This document shows, piece by piece, positions 6,684 through 13,712 of a DNA stretch of 13,712 nt. The notes under the pieces were generated by a model that saw only the letters and a list, made by a program, of their open reading frames with translations, was not told the origin of the DNA and did not search any database. Within the stretch, counting starts at the first letter, position 1, and the number at the start of each line of letters is the position of its first letter. The DNA is from Alkalibacter sp964582705 (GTDB taxonomy: Bacteria > Bacillota > Clostridia > Eubacteriales > Alkalibacteraceae): positions 1-13,712 of the forward strand of contig CAZOTE010000054.1 in assembly GCA_964582705.1 (NCBI GenBank), in the 5' to 3' direction. The translations under genes and the position numbers were made by a program.

Positions 6684-8072
6684 ATGAATAAGGAACTTAA
6701 CATGAATGAAATCGTAAGTATTTGCAAAATGAGGGGAATAATCTATCCAGGCTCGGAAATCTACGGAGGTCTTGCAAACAGCTGGGATTACGGGCCGATA
6801 GGAGTAGAGCTTAAAAACAACATAAAGAAAGTTTGGTGGAAAAAATTTGTGCAGGAGTCCCCATACAACGTAGGCATAGATTCTGCTATTCTAATGAATC
6901 CTAAGACATGGGAAGCTTCAGGCCATGTGGGTGGATTTAACGATCCGTTGATGGATTGTAAAAAGTGCAAAACAAGGTATAGGGCAGACAAACTCATCGA
7001 AGACTACTCTTTCAACAAAAACGAAGATATCGTCGTAGATGGATGGGACAATCAAAAGATGCTGGATTTCATCAATGAGCATGAAATCAAATGTCCGAAC
7101 TGCGGATCATTCGACTACACGGATATAAGACAGTTCAACCTTATGTTCAAGACATTCCAGGGAGTGACGGAAGACAGCGCTAATGAAATCTTCTTAAGAC
7201 CGGAAACAGCTCAAGGCATTTTTGTCAACTTTGCCAATATTCAAAGATCTTCAAGAAAAAAGATACCTTTTGGAATTGCCCAGATAGGCAAGTCTTTTAG
7301 AAACGAGATAACACCGGGCAACTTTATATTTAGAACCAGAGAATTCGAGCAAATGGAACTTGAGTTTTTCTGCAAGCCTGGAGAAGATTTGGAATGGTTC
7401 GGATACTGGAAGGAATTCTGTAAAAATTGGATCCTTGACCTAGGAATCAAAGAAGAGAATTTGAGACTGCGGGATCACTCGGATGATGAGCTTTCACACT
7501 ACAGCAACGCTACGACAGACTTTGAATTCAAGTTTCCCTTTGGATGGGGAGAGCTTTGGGGAATAGCCGACAGAACTGATTTTGACCTCAAACAGCATCA
7601 AAACCACAGTGGAAAAGATCTCAAATATACTGATCCGGTTACGAATGAAAAATATGTTCCTTACTGCATAGAGCCTTCCTTAGGAGTAGATAGGGTTCTC
7701 CTGGCTTTCTTGTGCAATGGATTTGAAACAGAGCAAATAGACGAAAAGGATTCGAGGACGGTACTGAAATTGCATCCTGCATTGGCACCTTTCAAATGCG
7801 CCGTTTTGCCTCTTACAAAGAAGCTCAAAGACAAAGCTCTTGAAGTTTACGGCATTTTGGCTAAGAATTTTATGGTAGACTACGATGAAGCGGGAAGCAT
7901 AGGCAAGCGCTACAGAAGACAAGACGAGATAGGAACCCCATACTGTATCACAATCGATTTTGATACCCTTGAAGATGGTACTGTTACAGTAAGAGATAGA
8001 GATACGATGGAGCAGGTCAGGATTAGTGTTGATGAGCTTGTCAAACATATTAACGACAACATTGTATACTAA
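6684..8072 (+). CDS. glyQS: Glycyl-tRNA synthetase, single-chain alpha2 (class IIa) type
   Basis: A 462-aa enzyme that attaches glycine to tRNA-Gly in the cytoplasm. It has the eukaryote/archaeal-like alpha2 architecture rather than the split GlyQ/GlyS form. Class II signatures are present: motif 2 with F205-R206-N-E (FRNEITPGNFIFRTREFEQ) and motif 3 with R337 in EPSLGVDRVLLAF. Two CxxC pairs, C92-KK-C95 and C137-PN-C140, look like a zinc site. The C-terminal anticodon-binding domain starts near residue 360 (HPALAPFKCAVLPL). The length matches the Staphylococcus-type enzyme. The start is clear: GGAGG (6673-6677) lies 6 bases before ATG 6684. The glycine T-box directly upstream independently confirms amino-acid identity. 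In other nomenclature this gene is called glyS. No terminator is visible after it, so some read-through into the next operon is possible. Confidence 0.97.
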   Translation: MNKELNMNEIVSICKMRGIIYPGSEIYGGLANSWDYGPIGVELKNNIKKVWWKKFVQESPYNVGIDSAILMNPKTWEASGHVGGFNDPLMDCKKCKTRYRADKLIEDYSFNKNEDIVVDGWDNQKMLDFINEHEIKCPNCGSFDYTDIRQFNLMFKTFQGVTEDSANEIFLRPETAQGIFVNFANIQRSSRKKIPFGIAQIGKSFRNEITPGNFIFRTREFEQMELEFFCKPGEDLEWFGYWKEFCKNWILDLGIKEENLRLRDHSDDELSHYSNATTDFEFKFPFGWGELWGIADRTDFDLKQHQNHSGKDLKYTDPVTNEKYVPYCIEPSLGVDRVLLAFLCNGFETEQIDEKDSRTVLKLHPALAPFKCAVLPLTKKLKDKALEVYGILAKNFMVDYDEAGSIGKRYRRQDEIGTPYCITIDFDTLEDGTVTVRDRDTMEQVRISVDELVKHINDNIVY

Positions 8073-8097
8073 GTACAAAAAATATGCAAAAAAAGTA

Positions 8098-8126
8098 TTA
8101 ATGTTATACGGATAATATGTTATACT
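8098..8126 (+). promoter_or_regulatory. Candidate promoter and CcpN-type operator pair before the ccpN-like gene
   Basis: A 9-bp direct repeat ATGTTATAC occurs at 8101-8109 and 8117-8125, offset by 16 bp. The downstream copy in context, TATGTTATACT (8116-8126), fits the consensus TRTGHYATAYW reported for Bacillus CcpN, as I recall it, at every position. The upstream copy (8100-8110) misfits at its two outer bases. The downstream copy contains an extended -10, TGTTATACT (-10 hexamer 8121-8126). A weak TTAATG at 8098-8103 lies 17 bases upstream, overlapping the other copy. A repressor bound here would cover the core promoter. Promoter calls are motif-based; autoregulation is inferred. Confidence 0.6.
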
Positions 8127-8172
8127 TTATTCATAATGGAGTGCATTAATAGAACACATATAACCTTGGGAG

Positions 8173-8814
8173 GTGGCCATCATACAATTATCAAAGAGGC
8201 AAATGGAAATTTTGGACATTGTTAAAGAAAATCAGCCAATTACTAGTGAGCACATTGCTGATAGAATTAATTTGACCCGGGCAACCCTGAGACCAGATTT
8301 AACAATATTGACGATGATGGGAATCTTGGAAGCCAGGCCCAAGGTTGGGTACTATTACTCAGGCAAGTCTTTAATCAGCGTAATGGGAAGTTTCATAAAG
8401 AATATTAGCGTTATGGACGTTAAAAGCATACCTGTTGTGGTATCAGAAGATACAACTGTTTATGATGCGATAGTCACGATGTTTCTGGAAGATACAGGAA
8501 ACATTTATGTTCAAAACAAAGGTTATCTATCCGGAGTTGTTTCAAGAAAAGACTTCATTAAGATCACCCTTGGAAACCATGACATAAAAACACTGCCTGT
8601 AGCTATGATAATGACAAGGATGCCAAATATAGTATACTGTGAGTCTGACGAGTCTATATTTGATGCAGCGGTTAAGATTATAGATCATCAGGTTGACTCA
8701 CTACCCGTTGTAGAAAAGGTAAATGACAATGATGGTTCTGAAAAATTGAAAGTCATAGGAAAAATATCTAAGACGACTATAACCAGAATGATGGTTAAGA
8801 TTGGAAATGATTAG
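8173..8814 (+). CDS. ccpN: CcpN-like transcriptional repressor (HTH plus two CBS domains)
   Basis: A 213-aa protein. An N-terminal winged-helix DNA-binding domain (about 4-60) contains the highly conserved block ADRINLTRATLRPDLTILTM. Two CBS domains follow (about 78-135 and 145-205), with IMTRMPNIV between them. The resemblance to Bacillus CcpN is strong along the whole length. CcpN represses gluconeogenic genes (gapB, pckA) and senses energy state through adenine nucleotides; here the likely target is its own operon, which ends in ppdK. Start: GTG 8173 gives the same N-terminus as CcpN (xxxIxLxKRQ), and an in-frame TAA (8161-8163) excludes upstream starts. The GGGAGG Shine-Dalgarno (8168-8173) touches that GTG, so initiation at a nearby rare codon (ATC 8179 or ATA 8182) must be considered. 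ppsR follows within 13 bases. Confidence 0.93.
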   Translation: MAIIQLSKRQMEILDIVKENQPITSEHIADRINLTRATLRPDLTILTMMGILEARPKVGYYYSGKSLISVMGSFIKNISVMDVKSIPVVVSEDTTVYDAIVTMFLEDTGNIYVQNKGYLSGVVSRKDFIKITLGNHDIKTLPVAMIMTRMPNIVYCESDESIFDAAVKIIDHQVDSLPVVEKVNDNDGSEKLKVIGKISKTTITRMMVKIGND

Positions 8815-8827
8815 AGGGGGACATATT

Positions 8828-9649
8828 ATGCTGGCAAATAAACGAGGAGTTATATATGTGATATCCGATTCTCTTGGAGAAACGGGAGAGTTGGTAGCCA
8901 AAGCTGGAAAAATACAGTTTAATACCAGCATCAGTGACATAAAAAGGTTTCCATTTGTTCTGGAAAAGGAACAGATCGACGAAATTCTATACGAAGCAAA
9001 AGAGGACAATTCCATAGTAGTATATACTTTGGTAGTTCCTGAAATGAAAGAGTATATGAGAAATAAGTGCGATGAGTACGGAATTCCGGCTATAGATGTA
9101 ATCGGGCCGGTGATCGATGCCCTTCGGATAATGACAAAAAAAGAACCACTGTATGAAGCAGGCCTAAACAGAAGACTTGATGCCGACTATTTTAAAAAAG
9201 TAGAAGCTATAGAATTTGCAGTAAAATATGACGACGGCAAGGATTCTAGAGGCATAAAGAAAGCAGATGTAATATTGCTTGGTATTTCCAGAACTTCAAA
9301 GACGCCTCTTAGCATGTATTTAGCTCACAAAAACGTAAAAGTTGCAAATATACCATTGGTTCCGGAAGTGGATCCTCCCAAGGAATTGTTTGAACCTATA
9401 AAGGGGAAAATAATAGGCTTGACGAACGATCCGGATAAGCTGAATCACATACGTATAGAAAGATTAAAAGCTCTAGGGCTTGATTATACTGCCAACTACG
9501 CCAATATGGAACGAATTTTAAATGAACTTGATTATGCTGAGAAACTTTTTCATAAATTGCGGTGTCCGGTCATCAATGTATCTACTAAAGCAATAGAGGA
9601 GACCGCCAGCATAGTATTATCTATCATTCGTGAGGGGGAGCAATTATGA
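8828..9649 (+). CDS. ppsR: Pyruvate phosphate dikinase regulatory protein (bifunctional kinase/phosphorylase)
   Basis: A 273-aa protein of the DUF299/PSRP family (YqfL in Bacillus). The characteristic P-loop is G152-ISRTSK158-T159 within VILLGISRTSKTPLSMYLA. It begins VIYVISDSLGETGE and contains the SIKGINDxxKL-like stretch GLTNDPDKLNHIRIERL, both typical of the family. Members switch PPDK off by ADP-dependent phosphorylation of a threonine beside the catalytic histidine, and switch it on by phosphate-dependent removal. I chose ATG 8828 because AGAGGGGG (8813-8820) lies 7 bases upstream and the family N-terminus then fits; an in-frame TTG at 8801 lies inside ccpN with no ribosome binding site. 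The gene overlaps ppdK by 4 bases (ATGA), tying regulator and target. A PEP-synthase-type target is less likely given the neighbour. Confidence 0.96.
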   Translation: MLANKRGVIYVISDSLGETGELVAKAGKIQFNTSISDIKRFPFVLEKEQIDEILYEAKEDNSIVVYTLVVPEMKEYMRNKCDEYGIPAIDVIGPVIDALRIMTKKEPLYEAGLNRRLDADYFKKVEAIEFAVKYDDGKDSRGIKKADVILLGISRTSKTPLSMYLAHKNVKVANIPLVPEVDPPKELFEPIKGKIIGLTNDPDKLNHIRIERLKALGLDYTANYANMERILNELDYAEKLFHKLRCPVINVSTKAIEETASIVLSIIREGEQL

Positions 9650-12297
9650 GTAAAAAATATGTTTATCTTTTTGAAGAAGGAAATGCAAAAATGAAAGCTT
9701 TATTGGGCGGAAAGGGAGCCAACTTGGCGGAGATGACCAACATTGGACTTCCTGTACCTCCCGGGCTGACGGTTTCAACAGATGCCTGCAGAACATATTA
9801 TGAAAACGGAAAACGGATCAATGATGAAATTATCCAGCAAATCCATGAGGGCTTAAATGTAATTGAAGAAAAGACCGGAAAAAAATTCGGCGACAGGACA
9901 AATCCTTTGTTGGTATCAGTAAGATCCGGTGCTGCGTTTTCCATGCCGGGTATGATGGATACGATTCTTAACCTAGGGCTTAACGATCAAACGGTAATGG
10001 CTGTAGGAGAAAAAACTGAAAATTTGAGATTTGCCTATGACAGTTACAGAAGATTTATCCAGATGTTTTCAGATGTTGTTTTGGACATTCCAAAATTCAG
10101 GTTCGAAGCGGTGCTTGACAAGTACAAAGACAGGAATGGATACGAAAATGATACTCAACTGACAGTTGTGGACTTGAAAGATATAGTAGACGAATATAAG
10201 AGCATAGTAAAAAAAGAAACAGGCAAGGAATTTGCACAAGATCCTAATGAGCAGCTTATTGAGTCTATCAATGCAGTTTTCAGGTCTTGGAACAATGCAA
10301 GAGCGATTGCGTATAGGAATCTTTACGATATTCCACACAATCTAGGAACTGCTGTTAACGTTCAATCAATGGTTTTCGGTAATATGGGCGAAGACTCCGG
10401 TACTGGAGTAGCCTTCACCAGAAACCCCGCAACCGGAGAGAAAAAACTCTATGGAGAATTTTTGATGAATGCCCAAGGAGAAGACGTGGTGGCTGGCATC
10501 AGGACTCCGAAATCCATAGATGAACTTAAGGAAATCATGCCAGAAATTTACGAGCAGTTTGATACCATTACAAAAAATTTAGAAACTCACTACAAGGATA
10601 TGCAGGACATCGAGTTCACTATCGAGCAAGGGAAACTCTATATACTTCAGACAAGAAACGGGAAACGGACAATAAATGCATCATTAAAAGTAGCGGTAGA
10701 TATGGCTCTGGAGGGTCTCTTGACCGAAGATGAAGCTGTTCTTAGAATCGATCCAAAACAGCTGGACCAACTTCTCCATCCTACTTTTGATGCGGCGACA
10801 ATGGAAATGGCCACCCCCATTGCCAAGGGACTTCCGGCTTCGCCTGGAGCAGCTACAGGCAAGGTGTATTTTACTGCCGATGATGCTGTAAAAGCTGCAG
10901 CATCAGGTGAAAAGGTCATACTGGTAAGGAAGGAAACTTCTCCAGAAGATATCGAAGGAATGAATATATCCCAAGGTATATTGACATCCAGAGGAGGAAT
11001 GACCTCTCACGCAGCGGTTGTAGCAAGAGGCATGGGAAAATGCTGTGTTGCTGGATGTGAAACGGTGAAAGTAGATGAAGAACTCAAGATTTTTGCTGTT
11101 GGCGATATCAGAATTCAGGAAGGGGAATACATATCCCTAGATGGCAGCACAGGTAAGATATACAAAGGCAGCATTAAGACTGTAGAGCCTACCCTATCCG
11201 GTGATTTTGCCAAATTGATGATATGGGCAGATTCTAAAAGAGTGCTAGGTGTCAGAACTAATGCGGATACCCCGAAAGATGCTAAGACGGCTATTTCATT
11301 TGGTGCAGAAGGCATAGGTCTTTGTAGGACTGAGCATATGTTCTTCGAAGAAAACAGAATCCCGGTAGTTAGAGAAATGATCCTTTCAGACAATAAAAAC
11401 CAAAGGCAAAAGGCATTGGATAAATTGTTGCCGATGCAAAAATCTGATTTCAAGGGACTCTTTAGTGTTATGAAAGGCAAGCCGGTAACCATAAGGCTTC
11501 TAGATCCTCCTTTACACGAATTCTTGCCAACGGATGAACAGGACATTGTGGAGCTTGCAAATGAAATGCAGATGGCAGTAAATGACATTAAAGAAGTTAT
11601 CCATAGTTTGCAGGAATTTAACCCGATGCTTGGGCACAGGGGTTGCAGGCTGGCGATTACTTATCCTGAGATTGCCCAGATGCAGGCGCAGGCAATAATT
11701 GAAGCGGCTATAGAAGTAATTGAGGAAGAAAATACAACCATTATACCAGAGATCATGATTCCACTGGTAGGCATAAAGGCCGAGCTGGATTACGTTAAAA
11801 AGATCGTGGTCGATACAGTTGAGAAGGTTATGGCTGAAAAGGGAAAGAAGATCGATTATCTCGTGGGAACAATGATAGAGGTGCCAAGGGCAGCTGTCAT
11901 TGCAGATGAGATAGCAAAAGATGCTGATTTCTTCTCATTTGGAACAAATGACCTTACACAGATGACATTTGGTTTTTCCAGAGATGATGCAGGCAAATTC
12001 ATATCAGAATATAGAGAAAAGGAAGTCCTTACAGAAGATCCTTTCCAAAGCGTGGATGTGGAAGGTGTTGGCAAACTAGTAGATATGGCAGTCAAGCTTG
12101 GAAGAGAAACTAAGCCTGAGTTGAAAATGGGTATCTGTGGAGAGCATGGAGGAGATCCGAAATCCATTGAATTCTTCCACAAAATAGGTTTAGACTATAT
12201 ATCCTGTTCTCCATTCAGGGTTCCAATAGCCAGACTTGCGGCAGCACAATCCGCTCTGAGAGCTAGTGGTCAACAAGGAAGCGATTTGTCAAAATAA
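9646..12297 (+). CDS. ppdK: Pyruvate, phosphate dikinase
   Basis: An 883-aa enzyme of full family length that interconverts pyruvate, ATP and phosphate with PEP, AMP and pyrophosphate. Three domains are seen. The N-terminal ATP-grasp nucleotide-binding part (about 1-340) has GGKGANLAEM and SVRSGAAFSMPGMMDT. The central swivelling phosphohistidine domain has GGM-T453-S-H455-AAVVARGMG. The C-terminal PEP/pyruvate TIM barrel includes GICxEHGGDP with catalytic C831. These numbers coincide with His455 and Cys831 of the Clostridium symbiosum enzyme. T453, two residues before the histidine, is the expected PpsR target. In anaerobes PPDK often works glycolytically, gaining ATP from PEP and pyrophosphate, but can also run toward PEP. 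The ribosome binding site GAGGGGGAG (9632-9640) precedes ATG 9646. A hairpin follows the stop. Confidence 0.98.
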   Translation: MSKKYVYLFEEGNAKMKALLGGKGANLAEMTNIGLPVPPGLTVSTDACRTYYENGKRINDEIIQQIHEGLNVIEEKTGKKFGDRTNPLLVSVRSGAAFSMPGMMDTILNLGLNDQTVMAVGEKTENLRFAYDSYRRFIQMFSDVVLDIPKFRFEAVLDKYKDRNGYENDTQLTVVDLKDIVDEYKSIVKKETGKEFAQDPNEQLIESINAVFRSWNNARAIAYRNLYDIPHNLGTAVNVQSMVFGNMGEDSGTGVAFTRNPATGEKKLYGEFLMNAQGEDVVAGIRTPKSIDELKEIMPEIYEQFDTITKNLETHYKDMQDIEFTIEQGKLYILQTRNGKRTINASLKVAVDMALEGLLTEDEAVLRIDPKQLDQLLHPTFDAATMEMATPIAKGLPASPGAATGKVYFTADDAVKAAASGEKVILVRKETSPEDIEGMNISQGILTSRGGMTSHAAVVARGMGKCCVAGCETVKVDEELKIFAVGDIRIQEGEYISLDGSTGKIYKGSIKTVEPTLSGDFAKLMIWADSKRVLGVRTNADTPKDAKTAISFGAEGIGLCRTEHMFFEENRIPVVREMILSDNKNQRQKALDKLLPMQKSDFKGLFSVMKGKPVTIRLLDPPLHEFLPTDEQDIVELANEMQMAVNDIKEVIHSLQEFNPMLGHRGCRLAITYPEIAQMQAQAIIEAAIEVIEEENTTIIPEIMIPLVGIKAELDYVKKIVVDTVEKVMAEKGKKIDYLVGTMIEVPRAAVIADEIAKDADFFSFGTNDLTQMTFGFSRDDAGKFISEYREKEVLTEDPFQSVDVEGVGKLVDMAVKLGRETKPELKMGICGEHGGDPKSIEFFHKIGLDYISCSPFRVPIARLAAAQSALRASGQQGSDLSK

Positions 12298-12315
12298 TAT
12301 GAATATATGAATTTC

Positions 12316-12347
12316 AGGGACTGATTCAATTTAAAGAATCAGTCCCT
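12316..12347 (+). terminator. Hairpin terminator after ppdK
   Basis: AGGGACTGATTC (12316-12327) pairs perfectly with GAATCAGTCCCT (12336-12347) around an 8-base AT loop, 19 bases after the ppdK stop. The tail TGTTTGTGTG is only partly T-rich. The insertion-sequence end seems to begin at or just after this point, so the original T-tract may have been altered. Confidence 0.75.
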
Positions 12348-12364
12348 TGTTTGTGTGCCTTGTG

Positions 12365-12407
12365 TTTGGCAATAGAAAAGTACAACTTTTGGCAATCAAA
12401 AATACAA
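12365..12407. repeat. Tandem terminal repeats of the IS21-like element
   Basis: Two copies of a 20- to 21-base motif lie head to tail: TTTGGCAAT-N(7)-TACAA at 12365-12385 and TTTGGCAAT-N(6)-TACAA at 12388-12407, with A-rich spacers. IS21 ends typically carry repeated transposase-binding sites of this size just inside the terminus, so these are probably IstA-binding repeats. A matching set is expected at the unseen end. Confidence 0.7.
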
Positions 12408-12425
12408 TAGCCAGTACTAACCTTA

Positions 12426-13142
12426 TTACTTGATTAATGAATTAATCATGCGGTAGCTTTTGCCTGTAAATATGAGCATATGAGAATGGTGCACTAGTCT
12501 ATCAACGAGAGCCACAGTTAGCTTTTCATCAAACAGGAAACCTTTCCATCTACCAAACTCAATATTGGTCGTTATGATGACGCTTTTAGTCTCATAACAT
12601 GTAGAAATGATATCAAACAACAATCTGGCTCCTTCTTGGTGAAGGGGGAGATACCCCCATTCATCAAGAAGGAGCAAATCAGCCTGATTGATCCTTTTAT
12701 GCACTCTGGCAACCTTTCTTTCATCATCAGATTCAAGCTGATTGATAAGATCATGCACTCTGTAAAACACAGCTTTCTTTCCAAGGCTTATAGCCTTGAC
12801 TCTTAAAGCAACTGAAAGATGTGTTTTGCCTGTTCCCACTGCTCCGTAAAGGATTAAATTTTCTTTCTTGTCCAAAAATGATAATGACTCAAGCTCTGCA
12901 AGCTGAATGTTATCAGGGAATTTAATCTGGGAATAATCATAGTCTTCCAAAGATTTTACTACCAGGAAACCTGCGTTATTCAGATTTCTGATGCGCCTTT
13001 TTTCTTCCCTGTCTTCATGAAGTTCTTTTAGTAGCTCAAAGAGGAACTCTTCATTGGTATTAGCATCTATCTTGGGATATATTTCAATAAGATTATTTGA
13101 AAGCTTAAGCTTCTTTTGGTAAATGCTGATCTGTTCCTTCAC
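12426..13142 (-). CDS. istB: IS21-family helper ATPase IstB
   Basis: A 238-aa AAA+ ATPase, close to the usual 240-260 aa. Walker A is GAVGTGKT (100-107) followed by HLSVAL, and Walker B is LLLLDEWGYLP (from 156), with ITTN (sensor-like) near 190-193. IstB resembles DnaC/DnaI helicase loaders; it forms oligomers on target DNA and recruits and stimulates IstA for transposition. The start is GTG (13142-13140), overlapping the istA stop as GTGA, with GGGGTGAG five bases upstream on the minus strand. Such coupling is standard in IS21. The frame is intact, so the gene may be functional. It is transcribed toward ppdK, whose hairpin lies between them. Confidence 0.95.
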   Translation of the reverse strand: MKEQISIYQKKLKLSNNLIEIYPKIDANTNEEFLFELLKELHEDREEKRRIRNLNNAGFLVVKSLEDYDYSQIKFPDNIQLAELESLSFLDKKENLILYGAVGTGKTHLSVALRVKAISLGKKAVFYRVHDLINQLESDDERKVARVHKRINQADLLLLDEWGYLPLHQEGARLLFDIISTCYETKSVIITTNIEFGRWKGFLFDEKLTVALVDRLVHHSHMLIFTGKSYRMINSLIK

Positions 13143-13712
13143 TGATACTCACCCCGCATTAATGTGTCGTACTGAGAGGTGTTAATCTCATATGGTGGCA
13201 GATCGTAGGGAATATCTATGGTACTTTCATAAATATGCATATTCTCTTTTAGCCTTCTGTATGTTATAAGAGTAGCTTCCGGAGATAAAGAGCCATGCTT
13301 AATGGTTTCTTTTAGCACCTTGTCTGCATACGCTAGGTCTTCTTCAATAAGTATAATCTTTAGGACGCTGAATGCCTGCTTAAAGGATTCTTTATCCAAC
13401 GAATGAAGATAATCTTGCCATGATTCTGGCAACAGGCTGTAGATGCCGGAATATTTTAAAGCATTTGGCCTGACCTTGATAATATCAATAAAATCAATGT
13501 AATTGATGGATTCCTGCCCTTTCTCAAATAGTCTGGGATGATGTGAGATTTCTTCATAAAGATCTTTTGAAAATATCTTTATGTCATTTGCCATTACTTT
13601 AAGGGTAACTGACTGACCCACATATTTAGGGCTTGCAGAATACCTGCATCCGGAAAATTCAATAAGCCCGTACTTGTTAACTTTTCTGGTTTCATATTTG
13701 GAGGTATCAAAA
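13139..13712 (-). CDS. istA: IS21-family transposase IstA, C-terminal part (5' end outside window)
   Basis: The frame is open from the window edge to the TGA at 13141-13139, giving about 190 residues. It begins FDTSKYETRKVNKYGLIEF and continues GCRYSASPKYVGQSVTLKV, the small beta-barrel region that follows the integrase core in IstA proteins. A helical C-terminal tail ends MRGEYQ. The DDE catalytic core and N-terminal helix-turn-helix lie beyond 13712, so their integrity cannot be judged. A GTG at 13621 is an internal valine, not the start, because conserved sequence continues upstream in frame. No frameshift is seen in this part. Confidence 0.9.
   Translation of the reverse strand, partial: FDTSKYETRKVNKYGLIEFSGCRYSASPKYVGQSVTLKVMANDIKIFSKDLYEEISHHPRLFEKGQESINYIDFIDIIKVRPNALKYSGIYSLLPESWQDYLHSLDKESFKQAFSVLKIILIEEDLAYADKVLKETIKHGSLSPEATLITYRRLKENMHIYESTIDIPYDLPPYEINTSQYDTLMRGEYQ

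Larger units (their letters stand above)
12348..13712 (-). mobile_element. IS21-family insertion sequence, istB-proximal end, incomplete in window
   Basis: The element is recognised by the istA–istB pair in IS21 order on the minus strand and by terminal repeats beyond istB. The outer end on this side must lie between the ppdK hairpin (12347) and the first terminal repeat (12365). TG-starting candidates are 12348, 12352, 12357 and 12361; IS21 elements normally begin TG and end CA. The exact base cannot be set without the other end and the target duplication. The istA-proximal end is outside the window. IS21 elements move by a DDE transposase (IstA) helped by an AAA+ ATPase (IstB). Confidence 0.85.

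Noticed and set aside
8062..8078. Possible terminator after glyQS (TTGTA with TACAA).
   Set aside because: The stem is only 5 bp, AT-rich, and followed by A residues rather than T on the plus strand.
8801..8827. Upstream TTG start for ppsR.
   Set aside because: It lies inside ccpN without a ribosome binding site, while ATG 8828 has a strong one at 7 bases and gives the family N-terminus.
11115..11588. Antisense open frame of 157 codons inside ppdK.
   Set aside because: Fully contained in a conserved enzyme gene, no recognisable domain, and explained by codon bias of the sense strand.
12365..12407. Possible start of a CRISPR array (two similar 20-21 base repeats).
   Set aside because: Only two degenerate copies with a 2-base gap, no spacer-sized intervals, and located at an IS21 end, where transposase-binding repeats are expected.

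Overview
The window looks like the chromosome of a low-GC, Gram-positive anaerobe, most likely in class Clostridia or a close relative. Three things point there. The gene order yqeY–phoH–pgpH–ybeY–dgkA–cdd–era–recO–glycyl-tRNA synthetase–ccpN–ppsR is a well-known Firmicutes arrangement. The DNA is AT-rich with strong AGGAGG-type ribosome binding sites. There is also a glycine T-box leader, a hallmark of this phylum. The genus cannot be fixed from the sequence alone.

Layout. Bases 1-327 hold the 3' end of yqeY, closed by a strong hairpin (333-360). After a short gap with a candidate promoter, bases 511-6413 form a tightly packed, probably co-transcribed housekeeping block: phoH, pgpH (cyclic-di-AMP phosphodiesterase), ybeY (16S rRNA maturation), dgkA (lipid kinase), cdd (cytidine deaminase), era (ribosome-assembly GTPase) and recO (recombination mediator). 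Most junctions overlap or are only a few bases apart. A tRNA-Gly-sensing T-box (about 6460-6645) then controls a single-chain glycyl-tRNA synthetase (6684-8072).

A second operon follows (8173-12297). It encodes a CcpN-like CBS-domain repressor, the bifunctional PPDK regulatory kinase/phosphorylase PpsR, and pyruvate phosphate dikinase PpdK. The promoter region carries a 9-bp direct repeat spaced 16 bp. One copy fits the published CcpN operator consensus as I recall it and covers the putative -10 box, which suggests autoregulation. Transcriptional control (CcpN) and post-translational control (PpsR acting on Thr453 and His455 of PpdK) would then sit in one transcript with their common target at the pyruvate/PEP node.

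From about 12348 to the window end lies one end of an IS21-family insertion sequence on the minus strand: terminal repeats, a complete istB, and the 3' part of istA, which runs off the window. It starts right behind the ppdK terminator hairpin.

Most of the window is conserved core genome. I do not see a clearly undescribed system. The most informative non-coding signals are the T-box, the CcpN-type operator pair and the unusual start region of the repressor gene.
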